Positions 9,301 through 12,918 of a DNA stretch of 12,918 nt are shown here, in pieces. Position numbers and translations under genes: made by a program. Below the pieces are notes generated by a model that saw nothing but the letters and a program-made list of their open reading frames with translations, had not been told where the DNA came from and ran no database searches. Within the stretch, counting starts at the first letter, position 1; every line of letters begins with the position of its first letter. The DNA is taken from positions 1-12,918 of the forward strand of contig JAUCNG010204418.1 in NCBI GenBank assembly GCA_032353305.1, written 5' to 3'. The DNA comes from Cephalothrix spiralis. Taxonomy: Eukaryota > Nemertea > Palaeonemertea > Archinemertea > Cephalotrichidae.

Positions 9301-12300
9301 CGTTTGACTGACAACTGGCGTGTCGCAGATTCGTTTTGGGGTGTCCTGTGCAAAAAATGTCACAAGAAAAATGAATTATGCAATCGTAAAAAATTGCATA
9401 CTTTCGTTCATAGAGATGAGGTGTTAATGAACGAAATTTCAAATTATCCAATGATTAACTCAGGCGTTATAAATCAAAATCAAATTGAGGAAAATCGTCA
9501 AAATCGTGAGAAAAGACAAGCAATTAGCAAAAGAAGGTGGGGATCCAGTTGGGAAGTCCCAGTTTTGAAAAAAAAAGATTCAAAAAGTACAACTCACGTG
9601 GATAAAAAATCCCCTGAGCCTATGGATAACGAGCCACAAAAGGACTCGTCTCTCCCTTCCCCCTCACCTGAGACAATGAATAATAACCCACAGGGTAACT
9701 CGTCTCTCCCTTCCCCCTCCCCTGAGACAATGGATAACAAGCCACAAAGTAACTCCTCTCTCCCTTCCCCCACCGACAATAATGTTTATAATGAAAGCAA
9801 CAATGAAAGAACTGAGCTATTGAGTGGTGATGAACGTAACAGTGATGGTGATTCAACAGCAAGTAGTGTGCTCTATTATTTTGAGTTGGGAAGTACCACT
9901 AAAGTTGATCAAAAAGATTCAGAGGAAATGTATAACAAAGAATTTCACAGTTCTTTCTCCGACGATTATAATGAAGGGAATAGTGATGTTGATTCTGAAA
10001 GTAGTGAACTCCCAGATTTAAATACAAAAAGAGCGGCTAATCATACTATGAAACCACCAGATCAAATGTACAACGAACACAAAAGTGATTCCAATACCAG
10101 ATCACACGGTTCCGCTCCAAAAGACAATGAAGAAGTCCACAATGATAAGAAAAGTAGTGAGATCCCTAGCACTAATGGTCATCCGGAAAATACAGCAAAC
10201 GTGGGCCAAAAGGCGTATAAACCCCCTGATAATTCCATTCCAAATTCAACTGGTGAACCATTTGATAATTGTAGTAATACTACAGATAAAATCCCTCAAG
10301 ATATTGACCCCAATAAGTCTAGCAAAGACGATTGTTCTGAAATAATGGATGACTTTCCTCATAACTCATCACTTTCCGATTCAGGTGAGTTTGAAAGTAG
10401 TCAATTTAAATATGAATATGAAAATATTCCTCCGGAACCTGATAAGAACCACAATTTCGATAATGATGTTGAATATATAAATGTCAAAAAGCAAAATGGT
10501 TCTATTTTTAAATTTCGTAGGGTATTTACTTTCTATTTATCTTGTAATGAGTGGGATAAGGTTAAACCTGATGGTGAAGCCAAAAGTCTGAAATCTGGTT
10601 CTTGGACACCACTTTTTGCAGATAAAATATCAGAAGAAATAAAATGCTGTGGCTTTCATTTCAACTATAGTCATTTAAAGCAGGGCAATAGAAAGAAAAA
10701 TACACCATTTTGGACAGCGAAAGCACATTGCGCATCGGGAACTAAAAATGATTGTCTTTGTTTCCGTTTAGACCTGATTATCCATGAAAAACCAGACGGA
10801 AAGAATCAAGTGCCTGTAAATGTTGTAGTAACTGGTGAATTCGACCATTCATCAGATAATCCTCCTTTCGGCAATTGTGAAGGTGATTGCCAATACCAAA
10901 AAAATGTGAGACGACAATGCCGGGGAGATTATCGTTCGCTACTTGGTGAATTATTGGAAAAAGATACACCGTTTTATACTCATTACAATTCTCTCAAAAA
11001 TGCCGATGAGGTTACAGACTTTAAAAATTGGACTAAAGTTCAATCAATGGATGTCCTCAGAAAAATCCATCAATTGTTTAAACTTTTTAAGACACCCTTT
11101 GCAAATGACGAATTCTTAGCTATTGTACTTTATATGAGAGCATTAGAAACTTCTGATCACGAAAGCAGGGAAATGAAAGGGTATATTCAACTATTATCAT
11201 ACAAACCTTTTATAGTATATCTGTATACAGAGCTACAGTTACGTATTAGTATTAAGGTGAGTAAGCTAAAATTCCCAAGTCATTGGTATCTAGATGCAAC
11301 TGGTGGTCTGGTTGCGAAATTTGATAAAGATGGAAAAAGAGTTAATTATTATTGTGTTCTAATGGGGTTGCCAGACGCCGCCATACCCTATTGTACTGAA
11401 TCATCAACTCAAGGAAAGCCCTCTCCATTCCCTGTTGCAGAAATGCTAAGCGATAGCCATAATGTTGTAACAATATCGGGCTTTCTTGAACGAATCGCAT
11501 ATGACATCGCTCGAATAAACAATAAACAAAAAATTCAGGTAGCTGAATTCATGGAAACTGACAGGAGTTGGGCTAATATATTGGCTATTGTACATGGCCT
11601 TAATACACAAGATATCATTAGCTATATTAATACCTTATATATATTAGCTTCCAAACAGTTACAAGCTAGGGACATGGCAAGACAATTTTTGTCACAAAAA
11701 ACACTCATTCATTGTTGTAATCCACACAACATCAAATTGCTGAAAGACAAAATAGATCCGCTGATACCAGATGAAACCAGAAACCAATTTCTTAACCTCT
11801 GTGCGTTGATGATGAAGACAAGATCTTTGGCTGAGGCGTCAACTATATACGAAAGTATATATATTGTCTTTAACTCCAAATTTGTGGATGCCGTTTTTGA
11901 GGAACATTCTTCGAGATTAAATCGGCTAACTGCTGATTTTTCAATCGATTCATTTAAAACAAAGATAGATAAATTAAGTGAATTGTATGAGACTGATGAA
12001 CGAAACAAACTCCCTGACATAGAAGAAGATCCCCTATATTTCACAAGAGATTTTAATGAAACATTAAAATCTCAATCAAAATTCGGAATTCATTTTGAAA
12101 ATATAATTAGATCAATCAAATTAAATAAAGATTTAGAAAAAGGTGTAATAAATAAATTTTATTGTCCAGGTATATTTAAGATTCTCAGAGATGACATGCA
12201 TCTTTATGCACTTTGGAGTGCATTACCTTTTAACTTAAAAACTCTGTGTGGTGTCTTTGAGAACGATGATAGTGGTGATGCTATTACTAAATTAACCCAT

Positions 12301-12918
12301 AGTAATGCTTTAATTGAAAGCCATTTCAAAAATGTGAAGCATGGAATTCACAAGAATAATAAGAATTTAAGACCAGTTACTTTTATTGACAAGCAATTAG
12401 ATTACATCACGGGGATAAGAAGGGGAGCTGATCTCTATGTTTCGGATATATGGGGTAAGGCTTCCAACAGAAAAAGAAAACACGCAGACCCACACATGTC
12501 TGAGGAGGAGTGGGATAAACGTGGTCCAAAATCTAGAAAAACAAGACATATGTTTTCCCCCACTTCTTTTGATCAAGAAAAGGTCAAACCAAGAAAGCCA
12601 AATGCTAAGGCAAAGCGAAAATTAAATGTCGATCCAAATGAAAAATCTAGCTCTAAAATGAATTTTACTTTTAAAGGAATTAGCAACCTCGGTAATACAT
12701 GTTGGATAAATTCGTCATTACAGGCAATAGCTAGAACCCATTGGGTTCAAAATTTCAAAATTCCAAAGAATTCAAAACTTTCAAATTCGCAAAATGTTCT
12801 CCTTCAAATTCTTAATAAGTTGCGCAGTAATGAGGAAGTAATACCTGCCGACATAGCTAGTTTGCATTTGCATTTCCCTCAGCCACTTAGGATGGGGTTC
12901 CCAAGAAATAGCCAAAGC
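293..12918 (+). CDS. Multidomain SGNH hydrolase - DDE transposase - USP protease gene (partial at both ends)
   Basis: This is the whole gene model: 11 exons and 10 GT..AG introns, giving 1603 complete codons without a stop. In order it encodes an SGNH-type hydrolase domain (721 to about 4022), Lys-rich and Asp/Asn-rich linkers (4562-7986), a Cys/His cluster (9349-9411), an 18-residue triple repeat, a polar spacer, a zinc-binding-like domain (10504-10920), a DDE transposase core (11293-12318), a basic segment and the N-terminal part of a USP domain. The transposase core suggests a role in DNA transposition, or a domesticated derivative acting in the nucleus. The USP part would remove or process ubiquitin, and the SGNH part is esterase-like with unknown substrate. 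The 5' end, promoter, stop codon and USP His box are outside the window. That everything is one transcript is inferred from compatible intron phases; two adjacent genes remain possible. I do not recognise a named gene. Confidence 0.75.
358..720 (+). other. Intron 1
   Basis: 363 bases, GTAAGT to TTTGCAG, AT-rich. The only distinctive stretch is a GC-richer patch at about 594-616 (CGAGCCGAGCGAAGCG). Similar CGCTCGCT-type patches recur at about 3160-3184 and 8551-8564, so it is probably a common genomic repeat word. No coding or RNA gene is seen. Confidence 0.8.
721..879 (+). CDS. Exon 2: SGNH hydrolase blocks I and II
   Basis: 159 bases, phase 0 to 0, acceptor TTTGCAG and donor GAA|GTAAGT. It opens with a beta-strand-like KTISVYGNSH, which matches SGNH block I. 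The nucleophile Ser is at 751-753, and GNS replaces the more usual GDS. Block II is TSVPGGISSDV, where the oxyanion Gly would be one of the two Gly codons at 832-837. In SGNH/GDSL hydrolases these two loops build half of the active site. Exon 3 supplies the next block in the same frame. Esterase-like activity is inferred from family motifs and no substrate can be read. Confidence 0.9.
992..1077. repeat. Stem-loop element with nested palindrome
   Basis: AGTGAATATG (1002-1011) and CATATTCACT (1056-1065) are perfect inverted complements. The flanking T-rich and A-rich bases extend the pairing imperfectly to about 992 and 1077. Within the loop, CTAACCAC and GTGGTTTAG (about 1014-1032) form a second, smaller hairpin. 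The structure looks like a small terminal-inverted-repeat element or its solo end. No other copy is seen in the window. Confidence 0.6.
1117..1128. promoter_or_regulatory. Perfect NRF1-type palindrome
   Basis: TGCGCATGCGCA matches the consensus YGCGCAYGCGCR for the metazoan factor NRF1 (EWG in flies, P3A2 in sea urchins). It stands out in an AT-rich intron. Whether it is bound, or drives an internal promoter, is not shown by sequence alone; it could be chance or repeat-derived. Confidence 0.4.
1672..1806 (+). CDS. Exon 3: SGNH hydrolase block III
   Basis: 135 bases, phase 0 to 0, acceptor TAAATTTTTAG and donor ACG|GTAGGA. It encodes TDVVLSLSFGNDMRNWF, the hydrophobic strand plus GxND turn of SGNH block III. 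The Asn is at 1702-1704, the residue that normally completes the oxyanion hole. A basic stretch RRKK and a helical, Ser/Lys-rich segment ending SKSRELT follow. The reading continues directly into exon 4 as a hydrophobic strand, VICTPIPDL, the usual next strand of the fold. Confidence 0.9.
1807..2813 (+). other. Intron 3
   Basis: 1007 bases, GTAGGA to TCTCAATAG. It holds a repeat cluster at about 1878-2335, listed separately, including a stretch with CAGGGTGGGTGGCCACC (2066-2082) and nearby TTTCCCTGACC-like words typical of old hAT- or MITE-like debris. From about 2340 to 2810 I see only AT-rich sequence. Confidence 0.8.
1878..2335. repeat. Palindrome-forming repeat cluster, family A copies 1-3
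   Basis: Bases 1878-1900 and 2195-2217 are exact 23-base inverted complements (TCCTTTCTCATCGGAAAATTGTG on the second arm, read 5' to 3' from 2195). A further direct copy lies at about 2248-2275 (CACTTTCTAACCAGAAAATTGTGAC-like) and is followed, as at 2217, by CCAAAAAGTGAAATTTT. The word AGACCGATT...TTCCGG...AATTTAGAAT at about 1929-1966 recurs at about 2297-2335. The same family occurs at 6810-7161. This is a non-autonomous mobile element or foldback-type repeat; no coding capacity is seen. Confidence 0.75.
2814..3012 (+). CDS. Exon 4: SGNH hydrolase block V with catalytic Asp and His
   Basis: 199 bases, entering in phase 0 and leaving with one base; donor T|GTAAGT. It starts with the strand VICTPIPDL and ends with YRDKVHLKDEHMLLLFSSI. 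The DxxHL of SGNH block V is visible as DKVHL, with Asp at 2961-2963 and His at 2970-2972. Together with the Ser, Gly and Asn of exons 2 and 3, this makes a complete predicted active site, so the domain is probably not a dead remnant. The helix after HL is amphipathic, as expected for the C-terminal helix of the fold. Confidence 0.9.
3013..3995 (+). other. Intron 4
   Basis: 983 bases, GTAAGT to TTCTTTTCAG, a strong acceptor. The first 370 bases carry a dispersed TCCTACTTT array (separate entry) and a CG-rich word at about 3160-3184. A G-run sits at 3722-3729 (GCGGGGGGGC). No gene is seen in the rest. Confidence 0.8.
3026..3382. repeat. Dispersed TCCTACTTT array
   Basis: The word (T/G)TCCTACTTT or a close variant occurs about six times: near 3026, 3046, 3066, 3085, 3347 and 3370. 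Spacing is about 20 bases in the first block, followed by a gap. The last copy is followed by GTAGG, which can pair with its CCTAC. It looks like a decayed short-period tandem repeat within the intron. Confidence 0.65.
3996..4022 (+). CDS. Exon 5: 27-base microexon
   Basis: It lies between a strong acceptor (TCATTTTCTTTTCAG) and a donor matching GG|GTAAGA. It enters and leaves in phase 1, adding SAVKSLIS between exons 4 and 6. Including it extends the last helix of the SGNH domain (FSSILSAVKSLIS), which supports it. Its length is a multiple of three and exon 4 can also join exon 6 directly in frame, so it may be a cassette exon. An internal GT at 4004 is a weaker alternative donor. Confidence 0.55.
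4023..4561 (+). other. Intron 5
   Basis: 539 bases, GTAAGA to TTTGTTTTTCAG. AT-rich with several T-rich runs; no repeat, RNA gene or open frame worth calling. Confidence 0.75.
4562..4640 (+). CDS. Exon 6: linker after the SGNH domain
   Basis: 79 bases, phase 1 to 2, with acceptor TTTGTTTTTCAG and donor CTGAG|GTATAG. Only this frame is open. It encodes PKNMQHDFLFMMRQPVGPN and ends KLLSL, then two bases of an Arg codon. I see no recognised motif. The donor is not strong. If unspliced, the frame meets a TAG at 4651-4653, so intron retention would give an SGNH-only protein. Confidence 0.7.
4691..4748. repeat. Imperfect inverted repeat (hairpin)
   Basis: GCAGGGTTTGCCTTTCGT (4691-4708) pairs with GACGAAAGGGAGCCCTGT (4731-4748) with a few mismatches across a loop of about 22 bases. 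It is richer in GC than its surroundings, so a transcribed copy would fold readily. Possibly a small foldback element; no protein or RNA family is recognised. Confidence 0.55.
5311..5335. repeat. 10-base tandem repeat, 2.5 copies
   Basis: ATGTAATTAC is repeated perfectly twice and then ATGTA. It lies about 30 bases upstream of the proposed exon 7 acceptor, near where a branch point would be sought. Each unit contains palindromic halves (TGTAATTACA). Confidence 0.85.
5366..5480 (+). CDS. Exon 7: lysine-rich linker, probable nuclear localisation segment
   Basis: Exon 6 leaves in phase 2 and exon 8 is open only in phase 0, so an exon whose length leaves remainder one is required between them. 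This 115-base block fits: one base completes Arg, then 38 open codons. It encodes NNIQDKLPTCVIRVPLENKK followed by a Lys/Arg run (KIKRKKKKK) resembling a classical nuclear localisation signal. The acceptor is AAG after a long T tract, an acceptable but less common form, and the donor is ATG|GTAGGC. Low complexity weakens the case. Confidence 0.5.
5481..6149 (+). other. Intron 7
   Basis: 669 bases, GTAGGC to TTTATTGCAG. It holds a short inverted pair ACATATAGTT/AACTATATATGT (5923-5954) and a GC-rich hairpin at 6008-6046 (listed). Otherwise AT-rich and unremarkable. Confidence 0.7.
6008..6046. repeat. C-rich/G-rich hairpin near exon 8
   Basis: CCCCCTACCCACA (6008-6020) and TGTGGGTGGGGG (6035-6046) are complementary except for one bulged T, with a 14-base loop. 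It is a strong stem in AT-rich DNA, about 100 bases before the exon 8 acceptor. The G-rich arm could alternatively take up a G-rich structure. Confidence 0.7.
6150..6208 (+). CDS. Exon 8: charged linker
   Basis: 59 bases, phase 0 to 2, acceptor TTTATTGCAG and donor AAAAG|GTAGAT. It encodes DKSVRKEDTIKKERSDDKK and then two bases of Arg. It is a highly charged, probably disordered segment continuing the basic region of exon 7. No domain is recognised. The exon joins exon 9 in phase (AG|A gives Arg). Confidence 0.65.
6209..6612 (+). other. Intron 8
   Basis: 404 bases, GTAGAT to CATGTTTACAG. It contains an impure tetranucleotide microsatellite (ATGA/ATGT units) at about 6536-6568. Open frames on both strands here are caused by the microsatellite and AT-rich sequence, not by genes. 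Confidence 0.75.
6536..6568. repeat. ATGA/ATGT microsatellite
   Basis: About eight tetranucleotide units of GAAT/GTAT/GTTT type (ATGAATGAATGTATGTATG, then TTTGTATGTATG). It lies about 45 bases upstream of the exon 9 acceptor. Confidence 0.85.
6613..6672 (+). CDS. Exon 9: acidic linker, first copy of an internal duplication
   Basis: 60 bases, phase 2 to 2, acceptor TTTACAG and donor TTTAC|GTAAGT. It encodes CSIDEKGVDAGDHRNTKIF. Bases 6620-6664 match 7940-7987 of exon 10 with a 3-base gap, so one arose from the other. The exon is skippable in frame. No domain is recognised; it is probably a flexible linker. Confidence 0.75.
6810..7161. repeat. Inverted repeat element, family A
   Basis: The left arm starts GAGAACGCCCTTTCTAACC (6810) and the right arm ends GGTTAGAAAGGGCGTTCTC (7161). 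The 31-32 base outer parts match at nearly every base, and weaker complementarity continues inward to about 6880 and 7090 (CAATTTTGA / TCAAAATTG). The arms enclose about 200 bases of AT-rich sequence without an open frame. The same words occur at 1878-2335, and a fragment may exist at about 7247-7277 (GGCAAGAGTCACAATATCC, then AAAGGACGCTCTT). It is a likely non-autonomous foldback/MITE-like element; I could not identify target-site duplications. Confidence 0.8.
7431..7480 (-). ncRNA. Hammerhead-ribozyme-like motif (Penelope-type)
   Basis: Read on the minus strand, CTGATGA (7474-7468) is followed by a stem-loop and then GGAAAC (7446-7441) and GTC (7440-7438). Stem II pairs ACCT (7466-7463) with AGGT, extended by a G-C and a U-G pair with one bulged base. 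Stem I pairs CACT (7478-7475) with AGTG (7437-7434). CUGAUGA, GAAA and the GUC cleavage triplet are the invariant hammerhead core. Stem III is minimal (ACGU with no loop), so only a paired dimer could close it. Penelope-like retroelements are known to carry short-stem-III hammerheads. No reverse transcriptase is seen nearby, so this may be a solo fragment. Confidence 0.55.
7879..7986 (+). CDS. Exon 10: acidic linker, second copy of the duplication
   Basis: 108 bases, phase 2 to 2, acceptor AATTTTTCAG and donor GCTAA|GTGAGT. It encodes FSVERMIKSQSFEFIVPERN and then IDENATDIDRDNINA, leaving two bases of Asn. The second half matches exon 9 at DNA level; here the duplicated AAG codon overlaps the 5' splice site. 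No known domain is recognised. The joined reading into exon 11 (AA|T, then CSLKPSYQVL) is open throughout. Confidence 0.8.
8331..8505. repeat. Decayed tandem repeat
   Basis: TATTTGTCGT recurs at 8331, 8401 and 8439. GCGTAATTGGCTCATA (8458) recurs as GCGTTATTGGCTCATT (8489). Related words such as TAGCGTAACTTG and TAGCGTAGCTGG surround them. This fits an old array of roughly 30-70 base units now diverged. Confidence 0.6.
8794..8844. repeat. Short diverged direct repeat
   Basis: GCGGAAACGTTTAACGGATT (8794) and GCCGAAAACGTTAGCGGATA (8825) are diverged copies about 31 bases apart. A related ending TTTAGCGGAGCGTGGATA follows at about 8863. Confidence 0.6.
9114..12918 (+). CDS. Exon 11: transposase core plus USP protease, partial at the window end
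   Basis: 3805 bases after acceptor TATTACAG, entered in phase 2 and open in one frame to the last base: 1268 complete codons. Such a stop-free run in AT-rich DNA is decisive. Its parts are a Cys/His cluster (9349-9411), an 18-residue triple repeat (9613-9774), a polar spacer to about 10500, a zinc-binding-like domain (10504-10920), a DDE core (11293-12318), a basic segment (12466-12640) and a USP Cys box (12676-12720). The first in-frame ATG is at 9298, so an internal start giving a transposase-USP protein without the SGNH part is conceivable. Consensus-like donor words at 9283, 10385 and 11256 lie within the open frame. Confidence 0.96.
9349..9411 (+). other. Cys/His cluster, possible small zinc finger
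   Basis: The residues follow the order C-x2-C-H-x5-C-x5-H-x3-H, with Cys codons at 9349, 9358 and 9379 and His codons at 9361, 9397 and 9409. The spacing allows one zinc site. It is preceded by a glycine run within RYRGGGGGRPER. It may help bind DNA ends or partner proteins; no named finger class is matched with confidence. Confidence 0.45.
9613..9774 (+). repeat. Three in-frame copies of a 54-base (18-residue) repeat
   Basis: Units start at 9613, 9667 and 9721. The consensus is PE(T/P)M(D/N)N(E/N/K)PQ followed by (K/G/S)(D/N)SSLPSP(S/T). Copies are close at DNA level, so amplification is recent. The repeat lies in the disordered linker and would change its length by 18 residues per unit. 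Confidence 0.93.
9775..10500 (+). other. Polar low-complexity linker
   Basis: About 240 residues rich in Asn, Ser, Asp, Glu, Lys and Pro, with recurring NSDVDSESSE- and DDFPHNSS-like stretches. No hydrophobic core is evident, so it is almost certainly disordered. It separates the N-terminal modules from the DNA-binding and catalytic parts. Confidence 0.8.
10504..10920 (+). other. Zinc-binding-like DNA-binding domain (WRKY-GCM1/FLYWCH type)
   Basis: After FRRVFTFYLSCNEWDKV come CC at 10645-10650, a W at 10711, AHC with Cys at 10729, C-L-C with Cys at 10753 and 10759, and beta-strand-like VNVVVTGEFDHS with His at 10846. A Trp, a Cys pair, strands and a final His or His pair is the layout of WRKY-GCM1 and FLYWCH folds, which often sit before MULE-type transposase cores. 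Further Cys codons near 10879-10918 could join a second site. The exact fold is inferred. Confidence 0.5.
11281..12330 (+). other. DDE transposase catalytic core (RNase-H fold, MULE-like)
   Basis: The first Asp is in HWYLDATGG (codon 11293), the second in METDRSWANI (codon 11560), and the Glu in NALIESHFKN (codon 12316). These three would bind the metal ions that cut and join DNA strands. There are 88 residues between the two Asp and 251 between the second Asp and the Glu, so a helical insertion lies in the second gap. HCCNPH (11710-11727) supplies the CxxH motif known between the second Asp and Glu in several transposase superfamilies, including MULE and hAT. All key residues are intact. MULE-like is my preferred class; KDZ-like is an alternative. 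Confidence 0.8.
12466..12640 (+). other. Basic segment, probable nuclear localisation signals
   Basis: Between transposase and protease lies NRKRKHADPHMSEEEWDKRG, then PKSRKTRH, and further PRKPNAKAKRKL. These Lys/Arg clusters look like one or more nuclear localisation signals in a flexible linker, consistent with a nuclear DNA-acting protein. Confidence 0.6.
12670..12918 (+). other. USP (peptidase C19) domain, N-terminal part only
   Basis: FKGISNLGNTCWINSSLQAI is a canonical Cys box of ubiquitin-specific proteases. The nucleophile Cys is at 12700-12702, preceded by the Asn-Leu-Gly-Asn-Thr loop that forms the oxyanion hole. The next 65 residues contain LLQILNKLRSNEEVIPADI and FPQPL, matching the segment before the usual QQDAHEF-like box. 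The domain is usually about 300 or more residues, so most of it, including the catalytic His and Asp/Asn, lies beyond the window. Ubiquitin or a ubiquitin-like protein is the expected substrate. Confidence 0.9.

Noticed and set aside
9594-9862. Minus-strand open frames with GEGEGR-like repeats
   Set aside because: Antisense shadows of the 54-base coding repeat in exon 11.
11709-12044. 111-codon minus-strand open frame
   Set aside because: Antisense shadow of the transposase core, whose plus-strand motifs are clear.
1-12918. Terminal inverted repeats bounding the whole transposase gene
   Set aside because: The gene runs off both ends, so element borders cannot be seen; the inverted repeats found are internal to introns.

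Overview
The window looks like nuclear DNA of an animal, most likely an aquatic invertebrate; I cannot name the species. It is strongly AT-rich. It has one long open frame interrupted upstream by GT..AG introns whose phases fit together, and those introns are full of small dispersed repeats. There are no bacterial-style gene clusters and no ribosome-binding sites.

All coding sequence I can support belongs to one plus-strand gene that runs off both ends of the window. I assemble 11 exons: 293-357, 721-879, 1672-1806, 2814-3012, 3996-4022, 4562-4640, 5366-5480, 6150-6208, 6613-6672, 7879-7986 and 9114-12918. Joined, they give 1603 complete codons with no stop. Exons 2-4 and 9-11 are well supported. 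Exons 1, 5 and 7 rest mainly on splice sites plus phase agreement.

The predicted protein is an unusual chain of domains. First comes an SGNH/GDSL-type hydrolase domain with all its catalytic blocks visible (exons 1-5). A lysine-rich linker follows (exons 6-8), then an Asp/Asn-rich linker containing a short internal duplication (exons 9-10). Exon 11 alone carries a Cys/His cluster, three copies of an 18-residue repeat, a long polar low-complexity segment, a second Cys/His domain resembling the WRKY-GCM1/FLYWCH type, and a DDE transposase core with a CxxH motif between the second Asp and the Glu. It then has a basic, probably nuclear-targeting segment and the start of a ubiquitin-specific protease (USP, peptidase C19) domain with its catalytic Cys box, cut by the window end. 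The best reading is a large intron-bearing DNA transposon of MULE-like/RNase-H-fold type, or a host gene derived from one, that has acquired esterase-like and deubiquitinase-like domains.

The introns (363-1206 bases) hold no further gene I can support. They contain a dispersed palindrome-forming repeat family (about 1878-2335, 6810-7161 and perhaps 7247-7277) and a minus-strand hammerhead-ribozyme-like motif at 7431-7480, of the kind known from Penelope-like retroelements. They also contain a perfect NRF1-type palindrome at 1117-1128, several hairpins, a dispersed TCCTACTTT array and decayed tandem repeats.
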